From assembly GCF_011761345.1 (NCBI RefSeq), contig NZ_JAASRY010000005.1, positions 248,001-312,000 of the forward strand: a stretch of 64,000 bases of DNA, in the 5' to 3' direction. The first letter of the stretch is position 1. Every line of letters begins with the position of its first letter. Of this stretch, positions 16,890 through 24,886 are shown one piece after another. The stretch comes from Thalassobacillus devorans. GTDB lineage: Bacteria; Bacillota; Bacilli; Bacillales; Halobacillaceae. A program made the translations under genes and the position numbers. The notes below the pieces were generated by a model that saw only the letters and a list, made by a program, of their open reading frames with translations, was not told the DNA's origin and ran no database searches.

Positions 16890-16919
16890 GCCCGAGAGAC
16901 AACATACTGTTTCTCGGGT
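16890..16919 (+). other. intercistronic hairpin between mngB and the glycerate kinase gene
   Basis: GCCCGAGA pairs with TCTCGGGT and the loop can zip further (AC with GT). The following bases (GCTATATTTTATAAT) are not a clean T-run, so it may be a weak terminator or an mRNA-stabilising stem rather than a full stop. Confidence 0.5.
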
Positions 16920-16954
16920 GCTATATTTTATAATAAATTTTGTAGGAGGCAGGT

Positions 16955-18085
16955 ATGAATATTGTATTGGCACCAGACTCATTTAAAGGTAGTTTATCAT
17001 CCATACAAGTAGTGGATATAATGAGTAAGGCAATTGAATCTGTAGACCCCGGAATTCAATCAGTATTGAAACCGATGGCTGATGGTGGAGAAGGAACGTT
17101 AGAAGCATTATTAAAGGCTGCCAGTGGGGAGAAGATATTTTTCTCATGTACAGGTCCTCTTGGTGAACGGTCAGAAAGCTGGTATGTGGAATTAGAAAAC
17201 AAAACTGCTGTAATCGAATGTGCGAATATTGCAGGGTTACAGCTTGTTTCTGAAGGATCCCGGCATCCTGATTACACCACTACTTATGGGCTTGGAGAGG
17301 CTATCCTGAAGGCGATAGATCGTGGCAATAAAGAACTTATCATAGCTATAGGAGGAAGTTCCACCAATGATGGTGGACTCGGCATGCTTCAAGCTCTCGG
17401 CATGAAAGCCTGGAACAAAGAGGGTGCAGAAGTTGGGATATACGGAAAGGACCTTTTTCAAGTTGAAAGATTGGATGTCTACTCTATTGCCCATAAAATA
17501 AAGCATGTGAATATCTCTGTAGCCTGTGATGTCGACAACCCGCTTACTGGGCAGGAAGGAGCGAGTCATGTTTATGGTCCGCAAAAAGGGTTGAGCAGCT
17601 CTGAAGCTTATGACTATGATAAAGCGCTTGAAAATTACGGACGTTTGATGGAAAAAATATCAGGGAAACAAATAATGAATATTCCTGGGGCTGGAGCAGC
17701 TGGAGGACTCGGTTTTGCATTAATGGCTATTGGGGCTGAGCTTAAATCAGGGGCCGGATTAGTTGGAGATGCAATTGGATTGAAAGAGACTATAGAAAAT
17801 GCGGATCTTGTTTTTACAGGAGAGGGTCAGAGTGATGAACAAACCTTATATGGAAAAGCGCCAGGTTATGTTGCCGAAATTGCAACTGAATTAAATAAAC
17901 CGATCATTTTGTTATCAGGAAGCTTAGCTGGTGATTTGTATATATGGGAGAAAAATTTCAGCGGGTGTTTTTCTATTTTACAGCGTCCGGGTTCACTGGC
18001 TGATTGTATAGAAGAAGCTGAAGATTTATTGTACCAATCCACCCGACAATTAACTAAGCTTGTTCACTATTTTATAGATGGTTAG
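16955..18085 (+). CDS. glxK: glycerate kinase (GarK/GlxK family)
   Basis: Glycerate kinase type 1 of 376 residues, the standard length. It phosphorylates D-glycerate (2-phosphoglycerate in characterised GarK-type members). Family marks are the opening LAPDSFKGSLS, the KPMADGGEGTLEAL motif, GGSSTNDGGLGML, and VFTGEGQSDEQTLYGKAP. The ribosome site GTAGGAGGC precedes the ATG. It follows mngB by 78 bp, so glycerate released from mannosylglycerate is fed into lower glycolysis in the same locus. E. coli mngAB lacks such a partner next to it. An independent glyoxylate/glycerate role is possible but context favours the mannosylglycerate pathway. Confidence 0.92.
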   Translation: MNIVLAPDSFKGSLSSIQVVDIMSKAIESVDPGIQSVLKPMADGGEGTLEALLKAASGEKIFFSCTGPLGERSESWYVELENKTAVIECANIAGLQLVSEGSRHPDYTTTYGLGEAILKAIDRGNKELIIAIGGSSTNDGGLGMLQALGMKAWNKEGAEVGIYGKDLFQVERLDVYSIAHKIKHVNISVACDVDNPLTGQEGASHVYGPQKGLSSSEAYDYDKALENYGRLMEKISGKQIMNIPGAGAAGGLGFALMAIGAELKSGAGLVGDAIGLKETIENADLVFTGEGQSDEQTLYGKAPGYVAEIATELNKPIILLSGSLAGDLYIWEKNFSGCFSILQRPGSLADCIEEAEDLLYQSTRQLTKLVHYFIDG

Positions 18086-18110
18086 AACTTCCGCAATCTC
18101 TCGCAAAACA

Positions 18111-18164
18111 TTGACTTGTGACACCGTGTCATATATTATTGTAGTATAGCATGACATAATGTCA
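18111..18164 (+). promoter_or_regulatory. promoter with two TGACA-N3-TGTCA operators
   Basis: Sigma-A promoter TTGACT (18111-18116), 17-bp spacer, TATTAT (18134-18139). One 13-bp palindrome TGACACCGTGTCA (18119-18131) fills the spacer. A second, TGACATAATGTCA (18152-18164), lies just after the expected start site. Centres are 33 bp apart, about three DNA turns. Such placement would block polymerase. The TetR-type regulator encoded three genes downstream is a candidate ligand, unproven. Confidence 0.7.
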
Positions 18165-18183
18165 CATTGAGGTGCATACACAT

Positions 18184-18309
18184 ATGGAAATCAAACCTGT
18201 ATATGTAGAGAGACTGAAGAAGCTGGCTTTTGATTTACGTGGTAAAGGAATAGATGTTAAACTTTGTAAAAAACCAATGATTAAGGAACTGGCGCAAAGG
18301 GAAGATTGA
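18184..18309 (+). CDS. 41-residue basic protein of unknown function
   Basis: ATG 18184 follows TTGAGGTG at a good distance. The product (MEIKPVYVERLKKLAFDLRG, continuing KGIDVKLCKKPMIKELAQRED) is soluble, basic and probably two short helices. It is the first gene behind the strongly regulated promoter with two TGACA-N3-TGTCA operators. Size and charge fit a small regulator or an antitoxin-like protein, but no family is recognised. It overlaps no other gene and is followed by the DUF5392-like gene on the same strand. Confidence 0.55.
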   Translation: MEIKPVYVERLKKLAFDLRGKGIDVKLCKKPMIKELAQRED

Positions 18310-18386
18310 ATAGTACATTCATTTCTTATCCTTTACCAAAGTTTAATTTTGTTAAAGGATTAAAGTACAAGAAAAGGGGAAATCAT

Positions 18387-18836
18387 ATGAATTTTTCCAT
18401 GACGGATATGCCGAATTCTGTCAAGCAAGAGGTGGAGGAGTTAGAGAGAAACCTATCTCCTGTTACTAAAAAAGCAGCTAAATATGTTTTCTTGTCTTTC
18501 CCTTTAATAGCAATTTCAGTAGTGAACTTGCTGACAGTGTTATTTATGCTGCCTGACGAACAGGTTAACTGGATCTCTGTAGGTATTTATGCTCTAATTG
18601 GAGCCGTTGGCATGGCATTGTCCAAGGAAGCAAAGCATAAACAAATTGAAATCCAGGAGCGCAGCGTCAGTTACATTGTGGAACGCATCCGGAGAAGCGA
18701 TGTTGCCACCGAACAGGCCAAGAAGGATTATACAGATCAGGTGAAATCCCAGCCGATTAATGCAATGAAGCATTTTGTAGCGTTTTTAGAAGAAGAAAAG
18801 AGACAGGAAAAACTTAATTTATATAGAGGGTTTTAG
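18387..18836 (+). CDS. two-span membrane protein, YwnF/DUF5392-like
   Basis: About 149 residues from ATG 18387, chosen for its AAAAGGGGAAAT ribosome site; frame continues upstream without one. An amphipathic N-terminus is followed by two hydrophobic helices (about 35-55 and 65-83), then a long charged helical C-terminus (about 88-149). This layout matches B. subtilis YwnF-type proteins (DUF5392), whose function is not known. It stands between the 41-residue gene and a TetR regulator. A terminator between it and the TetR gene limits but may not abolish read-through. Confidence 0.65.
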   Translation: MNFSMTDMPNSVKQEVEELERNLSPVTKKAAKYVFLSFPLIAISVVNLLTVLFMLPDEQVNWISVGIYALIGAVGMALSKEAKHKQIEIQERSVSYIVERIRRSDVATEQAKKDYTDQVKSQPINAMKHFVAFLEEEKRQEKLNLYRGF

Positions 18837-18840
18837 AAAA

Positions 18841-18867
18841 AGAAACACCACTTGCTGGTGTTTCTTT
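18841..18867 (+). terminator. intrinsic terminator
   Basis: Ten-base perfect stem (AGAAACACCA with TGGTGTTTCT) followed by TT. The T-run is short, so partial read-through to the TetR gene is possible. Confidence 0.65.
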
Positions 18868-18890
18868 ACATAGAGAATGGTGGGAGTACA

Positions 18891-19496
18891 TTGCCGAGAC
18901 AAACATTTTTTAATTTGCCGGAAGAAAAGAAACAGATTCTGATACACTCAGCGGAGAAAGAATTTTCCCGTGTCCCATTATTTGAAGCCTCGATAGCAAA
19001 TATCATCAAAGTTGCCGGAATACCACGCGGCAGCTTTTATCAGTATTTTGAAGGGAAAGAAGACATCTACTTTTACCTTCTCGACAAAATGGCGAAGCAG
19101 CGGAAGGACAAATTCATCGTTTTTTTGCAAGATCATGATGGTGACCTGATTGAAGCGATGGTTGCCATGTTCGAATGTATGCTTCATGAGGAGGAGCATA
19201 TCAACTTCATGAGGAATGCGTTTCTTAATATGACACACAAGGTTGAACATAGTTTTCTTGGGATTTTCAGCGATGAGGAAAGTATCGATGACTTCAATGA
19301 AGTCAGTGCTCAAATAGATAAACGTAAACTCAATATTGCGGGGGACCAGGAGTTATATCATATCATGCAGATTCTCACTGCGGTCACCTTTCGCAACTTC
19401 GTAGAGAAGTTCGCCCAGGGGTTGTCTGAAGAGCAGGCAATAGAGACCTATCAAATGGAAATGAATTTATTGAAAAAAGGAATATATATCGGTTAA
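18891..19496 (+). CDS. TetR/AcrR-family transcriptional regulator
   Basis: About 201 residues from TTG 18891, chosen because GGTGGGAG stands just before it. The N-terminal TetR helix-turn-helix is clear (about 10-55: EASIANIIKVAGIPRGSFYQ then YFEGKEDIYFYLL). The C-terminal ligand part (about 70-200) is helical and not assignable to a ligand class. Genes of this kind often repress their own operon; the TGACA-N3-TGTCA operators at 18119 and 18152 are possible targets. Followed by a strong terminator. The NCS2 permease downstream has its own ribosome site and lies beyond that terminator. Confidence 0.88.
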   Translation: MPRQTFFNLPEEKKQILIHSAEKEFSRVPLFEASIANIIKVAGIPRGSFYQYFEGKEDIYFYLLDKMAKQRKDKFIVFLQDHDGDLIEAMVAMFECMLHEEEHINFMRNAFLNMTHKVEHSFLGIFSDEESIDDFNEVSAQIDKRKLNIAGDQELYHIMQILTAVTFRNFVEKFAQGLSEEQAIETYQMEMNLLKKGIYIG

Positions 19497-19501
19497 TCGT
19501 A

Positions 19502-19537
19502 AGACTGCCTCCTAAACGGTGTGAGGCAGTCTTTTTT
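19502..19537 (+). terminator. intrinsic terminator after the TetR gene
   Basis: AGACTGCCTC pairs with GAGGCAGTCT and is followed by T6. Confidence 0.93.
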
Positions 19538-19673
19538 GGAAATAAGCTGGTCCTCTATCCAAGGTCATCGGTCTAATAGGAGAAAGGTTCTGTTTTACTA
19601 TGGAAAATGGTTGGAAGCTGAAAAAAGTAGTAGAATGAAAAGAATGTAACTGTTATTAAGAAGAGGTGATTTG

Positions 19674-20996
19674 ATGAATCGGCTTTCATCATGGGGGACA
19701 GCTGCTGCATCACTGCAGTGGTTGTTTTTCATTTTTGCAAATACGGTAGTGGTACCGATTTCGGTAGGGGCTGCTTTTGGATTGCCTCAAGAAGAAATTG
19801 CCTCCATCCTTAGAAGCGCACTGATTTTTACAGGAATAGCTTGTGTATTGCAAGGGTGGATCGGTCACCGCTATCCACTTATGGAGGGGCCTTCTGGCGT
19901 CATATGGGGGTTGATATTGAACCTTAGCGTTGCGGCATCAGCAATGGGGATGAGTTTGACTTCCATTGGCGGCGGCATTGCTACAGGTATGATTCTTGCA
20001 GGTGTTGTCGTGCTTTTATTGGGTTTATTCAACTTGCTTACTTTTATCCAGCGGATATTTACGCCGATGGTGATGAGTGTTTATTTGTTTTTATTGACCT
20101 TCCAACTGATACTTATCTTCTTTGAGGGCATGCTGAAAGTGGGTAACGAAGATACTCTTAATATACCTGTCAGCTTGTTTTCTTTTGGAGTTGTCATTCT
20201 TGTCAGTCTGCTGAAGATAAAAGGTAAGCCTACCGTCAGTAATTTTGCAATTTTAATTGGAATGGTTGCTGGATGGGTGCTTTATCTGATGCTTTTCCCT
20301 TCTGAACAGGGAACTGCCATTCAATCGAATGGTGGGTTGCTGTTGTTCCCGTTCGGTTCTCCTAACCTTAATATAGGGATTATCCTGATTACCTTTTTAG
20401 CCAGTATGATTAATCTAAGCAATACGATTGCTTCCGTTCGTGCTGCTTCTCAGTTATTAGGAAAAGCCCCGACTGATAGACAGTTCCTCCGATCTTACAT
20501 GCTTACCGGGAGCTATTCGGTGACAGCGGGTGTGTTCGGGCTTGTATCTTATGCCCCATTTGCATCGTCGGTGGGATTTTTGGAAAGCACCCGCATTTTT
20601 AATCGTAAGCCGTTCCTGATTGGGGGAGGACTGATGTCATTATTAGGTATCATCCCTGCCCTTGGTGGGGTGTTGGCAACTTTGCCGATTACGGTTGGAA
20701 ATGCGGTATTGTTTGTCGCTTATTTGCAACTTTTCGGCACTTCCCTGAAGAGCCTGGGCGGATATCAGTTTAACTCGGTTACGATTCATCGCCTGGCAGG
20801 ACCGGTACTTGTAGGTGTAGGGATCATGTTTGTTGATCCTTCGTTGTTTAATCAGCTCCCAGTATTATTACAGCCGCTCGTCTCGAATGGTTTTATCGTT
20901 GGAGTACTGGTGGCCATCCTGTTAGAGAAGTTAATAAATTGGGAAAAGTACGAGGAAAGTTCACAAGAGCTGCAGGCTATGAAAAGAAGCAGCTGA
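19674..20996 (+). CDS. NCS2-family nucleobase permease (xanthine/uracil type)
   Basis: About 440 residues with 12-14 hydrophobic segments. The start is ATG 19674, five bases after GAGGTG; the preceding TTG is too close to that site. The NCS2/NAT fold is recognisable from the opening helices (FIFANTVVVPISVGAAFGL), HRYPLMEGPSGVIWG in the third helix region, and GVFGLVSYAPFASSVGFLEST near the second substrate motif. Members import xanthine, uric acid, uracil or related bases with protons or sodium. The exact base cannot be told. No purine enzyme gene or purine riboswitch is adjacent. It is monocistronic with its own terminator. Confidence 0.82.
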   Translation: MNRLSSWGTAAASLQWLFFIFANTVVVPISVGAAFGLPQEEIASILRSALIFTGIACVLQGWIGHRYPLMEGPSGVIWGLILNLSVAASAMGMSLTSIGGGIATGMILAGVVVLLLGLFNLLTFIQRIFTPMVMSVYLFLLTFQLILIFFEGMLKVGNEDTLNIPVSLFSFGVVILVSLLKIKGKPTVSNFAILIGMVAGWVLYLMLFPSEQGTAIQSNGGLLLFPFGSPNLNIGIILITFLASMINLSNTIASVRAASQLLGKAPTDRQFLRSYMLTGSYSVTAGVFGLVSYAPFASSVGFLESTRIFNRKPFLIGGGLMSLLGIIPALGGVLATLPITVGNAVLFVAYLQLFGTSLKSLGGYQFNSVTIHRLAGPVLVGVGIMFVDPSLFNQLPVLLQPLVSNGFIVGVLVAILLEKLINWEKYEESSQELQAMKRSS

Positions 20997-21034
20997 CTCT
21001 TCTTTAATTACCAAAGAGTCTGGATACAAGCTGA

Positions 21035-21061
21035 GGAGAAGGTTACCCCTTCTCCTTTTTT
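21035..21061 (+). terminator. intrinsic terminator after the NCS2 permease gene
   Basis: GGAGAAGG pairs with CCTTCTCC and is followed by T6. Confidence 0.92.
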
Positions 21062-21118
21062 AATGCCTAGAAAATTTTTGTCAATAATTTTACGCGGTGG
21101 GTCACATCCAGCTCCGAC

Positions 21119-21171
21119 GCACAGGACGTGCTAGTGCCGATGACGCCACAGGACGTGGCGTTTTCATCGGC
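21119..21171. repeat. hairpins with CAGGACG loops, group A
   Basis: Two stems: GCAC-AGGAC-GTGC (21119-21131) and a long one in which GCCGATGA (21136-21143) pairs with TCATCGGC (21164-21171) outside CGCCAC-AGGAC-GTGGCG (21144-21160). Both tips expose AGGA. Part of a 450-bp spacer without any convincing gene between the NCS2 permease and VanW genes. Confidence 0.7.
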
Positions 21172-21213
21172 CAGCGCCTACCCCCTCGAGGTCTTAAGTC
21201 AAACCTCTCTGTG

Positions 21214-21266
21214 ATTAGAAAAACTTGGCTTATCGCCAATGTTTTATGGCTAAAGCCTTAGTTTTA
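21214..21266. repeat. dispersed palindromic repeat, copy 2
   Basis: Second copy of the element at 8688-8739: same start ATTAGAAAAACTTGGC and same end AAGCCTTAGTTTT, with a few changes in the middle. The stem is weaker here because the inner arms have diverged. Confidence 0.8.
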
Positions 21267-21349
21267 CTTATACTTTAATCCTTTATAAAATAATCGGTCT
21301 AAAAGTACAGGAAACGTCACGCCGAGGCTTGTCTTAAACTTGTCGGAGG

Positions 21350-21406
21350 CCTGCAGGATGCAGGTCAGTTCGACGTTGGCACAGGACGTGCCGATTTTAG
21401 TCGAAC
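21350..21406. repeat. hairpins with CAGGA(T/C)G loops, group B
   Basis: CCTGC-AGGAT-GCAGG (21350-21364), then GTTCGAC (21368-21374) pairing with GTCGAAC (21400-21406) outside GGCAC-AGGAC-GTGCC (21378-21392). As in group A every tip exposes AGGA. The stretch between 21266 and 21350 holds no gene that I can see. Confidence 0.7.
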
Positions 21407-21515
21407 GTCATTACTAGCAAGGCGCTTGCACTTTTGTGCTGCCAAAATTTAACTTGTGCGTCTCTTTCACATGAACGATACGTATCTTTGCCATACTATC
21501 CGTGGGAGGATGCCT

Positions 21516-22430
21516 ATGCTGAATGTGATAGTAACAGTTTTATTTTTTATACAACCAATGGCTTATGATGAAGATTTAACGATAACCCACGATGATGAAG
21601 TGATTCAGCACATCAACCGTCATCAATTTATTGAAAACGAACTGCTTGATCCTTTTTTTAACTTCGAAAAAATTGAGCAACTGGTCATACAGGTGGAGAG
21701 AGAGGTACATGAACAGGCAAGAAATGCCAAAATCGAGAAGGACGGGAATATTAAGCAGGAGAAAGTTGGACGCCAGTTGAATCGTGAGAAATTCATTGAA
21801 GGGTTGTTCAGCTATTTGTACGGGAGTGGAAGTTCGAAAATCGAGGTACCGGAACTGCCTGTTCATCCAAAAGTGGACAGTGAATTGCTGGCAAATATCC
21901 GAACACAGGAAATTGGAAGTTATGTCACCTATTTCAACCCTAAAAACAAAGAGCGGTCGCACAATATCCGGCTTGCTGCTGAAGCAATTGACAGCCATGT
22001 GGTTTTTCCGGGAGAAACATTTTCTTTCAATGAAGTGGTTGGCAAACGAACAAAAGAGAAAGGGTATAAGCCTGCCCCTGTTATCGTCAAAGGGGAAGTG
22101 ACAGAAGGGATAGGCGGAGGGATCTGTCAAATTTCGTCCACAATGTATAATGCAGTGGATAATGCCGGAGTGAAGATTCTTGAGCGCTATTCCCACAGCA
22201 AGCGAGTCCCTTATGTTCCTGAAGGAAGAGATGCTACCGTAAGCTGGTATGGACCAGACTTCACCTTTAAAAATGTGTACAACCAACCATTGCTGATCCG
22301 GACAAACGTGATAAATGGACAAGTGAGTATCAAAGTTTATTCTTCTGATGTAGTGGATTTCGAATCACGTAAAATTCCTGGAGCAACAAAGAAACTGCCG
22401 CAAGAAATTGAGCTGGATTCTCTAGATTAA
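21516..22430 (+). CDS. VanW-family protein
   Basis: About 304 residues from ATG 21516, six bases after GGGAGG; earlier in-frame starts have no such site. The N-terminus (MLNVIVTVLFFIQPMAYD) is a short hydrophobic signal or anchor, so the protein likely acts at the outer face of the membrane. The VanW domain occupies about residues 135-265, with FNPKNKERSHNIRLAAEAID, FPGETFSFNEVVGKRT and GGGICQISSTMYNA. VanW proteins occur in vancomycin clusters and widely in spore formers, and their biochemical role is not settled. No other resistance gene is near. It is followed 18 bp later by a 56-residue gene, probably in one transcript. Confidence 0.88.
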   Translation: MLNVIVTVLFFIQPMAYDEDLTITHDDEVIQHINRHQFIENELLDPFFNFEKIEQLVIQVEREVHEQARNAKIEKDGNIKQEKVGRQLNREKFIEGLFSYLYGSGSSKIEVPELPVHPKVDSELLANIRTQEIGSYVTYFNPKNKERSHNIRLAAEAIDSHVVFPGETFSFNEVVGKRTKEKGYKPAPVIVKGEVTEGIGGGICQISSTMYNAVDNAGVKILERYSHSKRVPYVPEGRDATVSWYGPDFTFKNVYNQPLLIRTNVINGQVSIKVYSSDVVDFESRKIPGATKKLPQEIELDSLD

Positions 22431-22448
22431 AAAAGGAAGGGTGAGACT

Positions 22449-22619
22449 ATGGAGTGGGATATAGCATCACTGACGGAAGAGCAGACAAGAAGGATTATGG
22501 AACTGGAAAGTGAACTAGGTTATGTTTTAATTGCCTACGATGATGGGAAACACGGATTTACGACTTCTGATGAAAAAGTTGATTATTATGCGATGCTGCA
22601 CGGAAGTGTGGAAGAATAA
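22449..22619 (+). CDS. 56-residue acidic protein downstream of the VanW gene
   Basis: ATG 22449 follows GGAAGGGTGAG. The product (MEWDIASLTEEQTRRIMELE, then SELGYVLIAYDDGKHGF) is soluble and acidic, with an N-terminal helix that looks amphipathic and a short beta-like middle (YVLIAYDDG). The coding frame is clean up to a strong terminator. It is closely coupled to the VanW-family gene. I do not recognise a family. Confidence 0.65.
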   Translation: MEWDIASLTEEQTRRIMELESELGYVLIAYDDGKHGFTTSDEKVDYYAMLHGSVEE

Positions 22620-22621
22620 GG

Positions 22622-22654
22622 AAAGCTGACAGGAGACCAACTGTCAGCTTTTTT
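22622..22654 (+). terminator. intrinsic terminator
   Basis: AAAGCTGACAG pairs with CTGTCAGCTTT and is followed by further T, closing the VanW operon. Confidence 0.93.
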
Positions 22655-22757
22655 CTTTTCAAAAAGGGGAAATGCGATGCATGTCGAATTAATTATGTGA
22701 GCATGTCTCGTAATAACAGAAGTGATACTATTTAATTTTAAAAAATGGAGGATTTTC

Positions 22758-23534
22758 ATGGGCAAAGTTTTGTTTGAGAAAGATGGACATCTCGGCCGGA
22801 TTACTATCAATCGGTCGGATCAATTGAACTGTTTTGATTATGAAACGCTTGTATTGCTAGGAGAAATTGTAGAAAGCCTCCAGGCGGATAAGGAAGTTCG
22901 GGCGGTTATCATCACAGGAGCAGGAGAGAAAGCCTTTAGTGCCGGAGCTGATTTGAAAGAGCGCCGGACACTCTCCGAAAAGGAGGTACGCCGCAATGTC
23001 CGGGCAATAAGGGAAGTTTTTACAGCGATTGAGGAACTTCCACAACCCACAATCGCAGCCATTAATGGTTATGCCCTGGGAGGCGGTCTTGAACTAGCGC
23101 TCGCTTGTGACTTCCGGTATGCCGTTTCTGGTGCTGTCATGGGGCTAACCGAAGTAAGCTGGGCGATTATACCTGGAGCTGGGGGAACACAGCGATTATC
23201 AAGGCTCGTTGGAACGTCACGGGCAAAAGAACTGATCTTGACCGCTCGCAAAATCGATGCAGAGAAAGCGTTGGATATCGGGCTGGTTAACGAGGTATAT
23301 GGTCAGAAGGACTTAATAGAGGGGGCGACTTCTCTCGCTCAGGAAATTATGGGGAATGGGCCATTGGCTGTCACCCAGGCTAAGTACGCGATTAATCATG
23401 GGAGCAATGTAGATATACATACAGGCCTGGCGATCGAGGCGAAGGCTTATGAAGTAATCATTCCGACAGAAGATCGCATCGAAGCACTGGAAGCATTCAA
23501 GGAAAAGCGGCCTGCCAATTTTAAAGGGAAATAG
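22758..23534 (+). CDS. enoyl-CoA hydratase
   Basis: Crotonase-family protein of 258 residues from ATG 22758 (ATGGAGG site; the longer frame upstream lacks one). It hydrates 2-enoyl-CoA to 3-hydroxyacyl-CoA. The oxyanion-hole and catalytic segments are typical: GEKAFSAGADLKE, GYALGGGLELALACD with the first glutamate, and LTEVSWAIIPGAGGTQRL with the second. Both glutamates match true hydratases, so this is not an isomerase-only variant. It lies just outside the acyl-CoA cluster at 25-37.5 kb, which has no hydratase of its own, so it may supply that step. It converges on the SDR gene across a shared terminator. Confidence 0.9.
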   Translation: MGKVLFEKDGHLGRITINRSDQLNCFDYETLVLLGEIVESLQADKEVRAVIITGAGEKAFSAGADLKERRTLSEKEVRRNVRAIREVFTAIEELPQPTIAAINGYALGGGLELALACDFRYAVSGAVMGLTEVSWAIIPGAGGTQRLSRLVGTSRAKELILTARKIDAEKALDIGLVNEVYGQKDLIEGATSLAQEIMGNGPLAVTQAKYAINHGSNVDIHTGLAIEAKAYEVIIPTEDRIEALEAFKEKRPANFKGK

Positions 23535-23535
23535 A

Positions 23536-23571
23536 CAAAAGGGTTGCCCTCTCTGGGACAACCCTTTTGTG
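23536..23571. terminator. bidirectional terminator
   Basis: ACAAAAGGGTTG pairs with CAACCCTTTTGT between two convergent stop codons. Both feet are A/T-rich, so it serves both genes. Confidence 0.88.
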
Positions 23572-23575
23572 CTTA

Positions 23576-24634
23576 TCAATCGAACGTAAAATAGGCGTGA
23601 ATGATCATCTCAAGCATGTCTCGAGACATGTGAAGGTGTCTCGTACCAGTGCCGCTAATCAACCGTTGGGTATTATCATCTTCAAACGTGATATCACTGG
23701 CCAGATAAACTTTGAATGTATCAATCATATCATTCAATTTTTCTTCTTCTGGACTAAGTTCATAATGCCGATGGTCATCTACCGTAGTTAATCGGTGGAA
23801 ACCCAACGCATCCTGGAACAGATCGAGCACTTCAGTGTTGGTCGGAGGGTTTGGATTGGTAATATTATAAATTCCGTATGGTTCTGCTCTCGTCAATCCA
23901 AGCGCTAATATCTCTGCTACATAATCGACTGGGACAAAATTCGAGGTGCCAGCTGGATTAGCGACAACTCGATAGGTCGTTTGCCGATCATCCTCTTTTT
24001 TTCTGTCCATACGACGCTTGAAAATTTCCAACGCCCGCATAAATCCATAGAGGGTGAACTCCGAATCCGCTTCCCCTGTTTTTGAATCTCCCACAATGAT
24101 AGAAGGTCGGAAAATCGCAACCTCCATATCATTGCCATAGCTGAAAACCAGATGTTCAGCCTTTACTTTACTCTCTTCATAAGGGTTATGATAGCTGTTA
24201 TCTTCTGGATACAGATCCTCAACCCCTCTATGGCGTTTTCCTACCGTGTAAGCGGTGCTTACATAGAAAAATTTACGGACAGAAAGTTGGTTAGCGAGCT
24301 CCAATGCATGCTTCGTACCATCATAATTGATGGCAAATAATTCATTGCGCAGTGCTTCATCGAATTTCACCAAAGCTGCAGAATGGTAAATACAGTCTAT
24401 TTTTCCTGTCAGATAGTTTACCATATCAGGTTGTAAGCCAAAGTAAGGCAGCGTGATGTCGCCGGTAATAAGATGAAGGCGATGCTGATCTTCCTCCTGG
24501 AAGACGGCTTTCATTCGTTCTGCTTTTTCAAGGTTTCTTGCGAGGATATATAGATGATGGTCTGTCCCGTGGATTAATTCTTTCATAAGTTTGCCGCCGA
24601 GAAAACCGGTGGAGCCAGTCAATAGAATGTTCAA
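23576..24634 (-). CDS. extended SDR, thioester-reductase/epimerase-like
   Basis: Protein of 352 residues with an N-terminal Rossmann fold (TGSTGFLGGKL) and the catalytic YxxxK as YEESKVKAE, typical of extended short-chain dehydrogenases. Segments such as IYHSAALVKFDEALRNE and NYDGTKHALELA resemble the NAD(P)-binding domain of thioester reductases and fatty acyl-CoA reductases, so reduction of an activated acyl group is one possibility. No acyl carrier domain is attached. It is alone on the minus strand facing away from the PaaK-type ligase gene. Substrate unknown; nucleotide-sugar epimerase is the alternative. Confidence 0.8.
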   Translation of the reverse strand: MNILLTGSTGFLGGKLMKELIHGTDHHLYILARNLEKAERMKAVFQEEDQHRLHLITGDITLPYFGLQPDMVNYLTGKIDCIYHSAALVKFDEALRNELFAINYDGTKHALELANQLSVRKFFYVSTAYTVGKRHRGVEDLYPEDNSYHNPYEESKVKAEHLVFSYGNDMEVAIFRPSIIVGDSKTGEADSEFTLYGFMRALEIFKRRMDRKKEDDRQTTYRVVANPAGTSNFVPVDYVAEILALGLTRAEPYGIYNITNPNPPTNTEVLDLFQDALGFHRLTTVDDHRHYELSPEEEKLNDMIDTFKVYLASDITFEDDNTQRLISGTGTRHLHMSRDMLEMIIHAYFTFD

Positions 24635-24640
24635 ACTTGT

Positions 24641-24843
24641 TCACTCCCGAAATTCAATTCCCTTAATCATTCCCTGTAAAAGGTACCGGTGAAACTTTGT
24701 GTACCTGCTCCGCTTAAAATACTTTATTTTTACGACAATGTCAAAAGCTATTGCGTACAAGTTTATATCTACCCAAATCGTAAGCTGGTAAGGAATAATA
24801 CAATAAGTAATCGGTATTAATTTCAGAAAATTCGAAAATAACA
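24641..24843. other. spacer between the divergent SDR and PaaK genes
   Basis: AT-rich non-coding stretch holding the presumed start region of the SDR gene. I see no gene, strong hairpin or repeat before the PaaK-side promoter described next. Confidence 0.5.
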
Positions 24844-24886
24844 TTGACTTTCCATTATTTTAACGGTAGATTTATTGTTAAATAAC
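24844..24886 (+). promoter_or_regulatory. promoter and inverted repeat before the PaaK/Liv cluster
   Basis: TTGACT (24844-24849), 17-bp spacer, TAGATT (24867-24872). An imperfect inverted repeat, ATTATTTTAAC (24854-24864) and GTTAAATAAC (24877-24886), brackets the -10 box and is a candidate repressor site. The regulator is not in this window. Confidence 0.5.

Noticed and set aside
21576-22322. 248-codon frame antisense to the VanW gene
   Set aside because: VanW motifs on the plus strand are unmistakable; the antisense product shows no recognisable domain.
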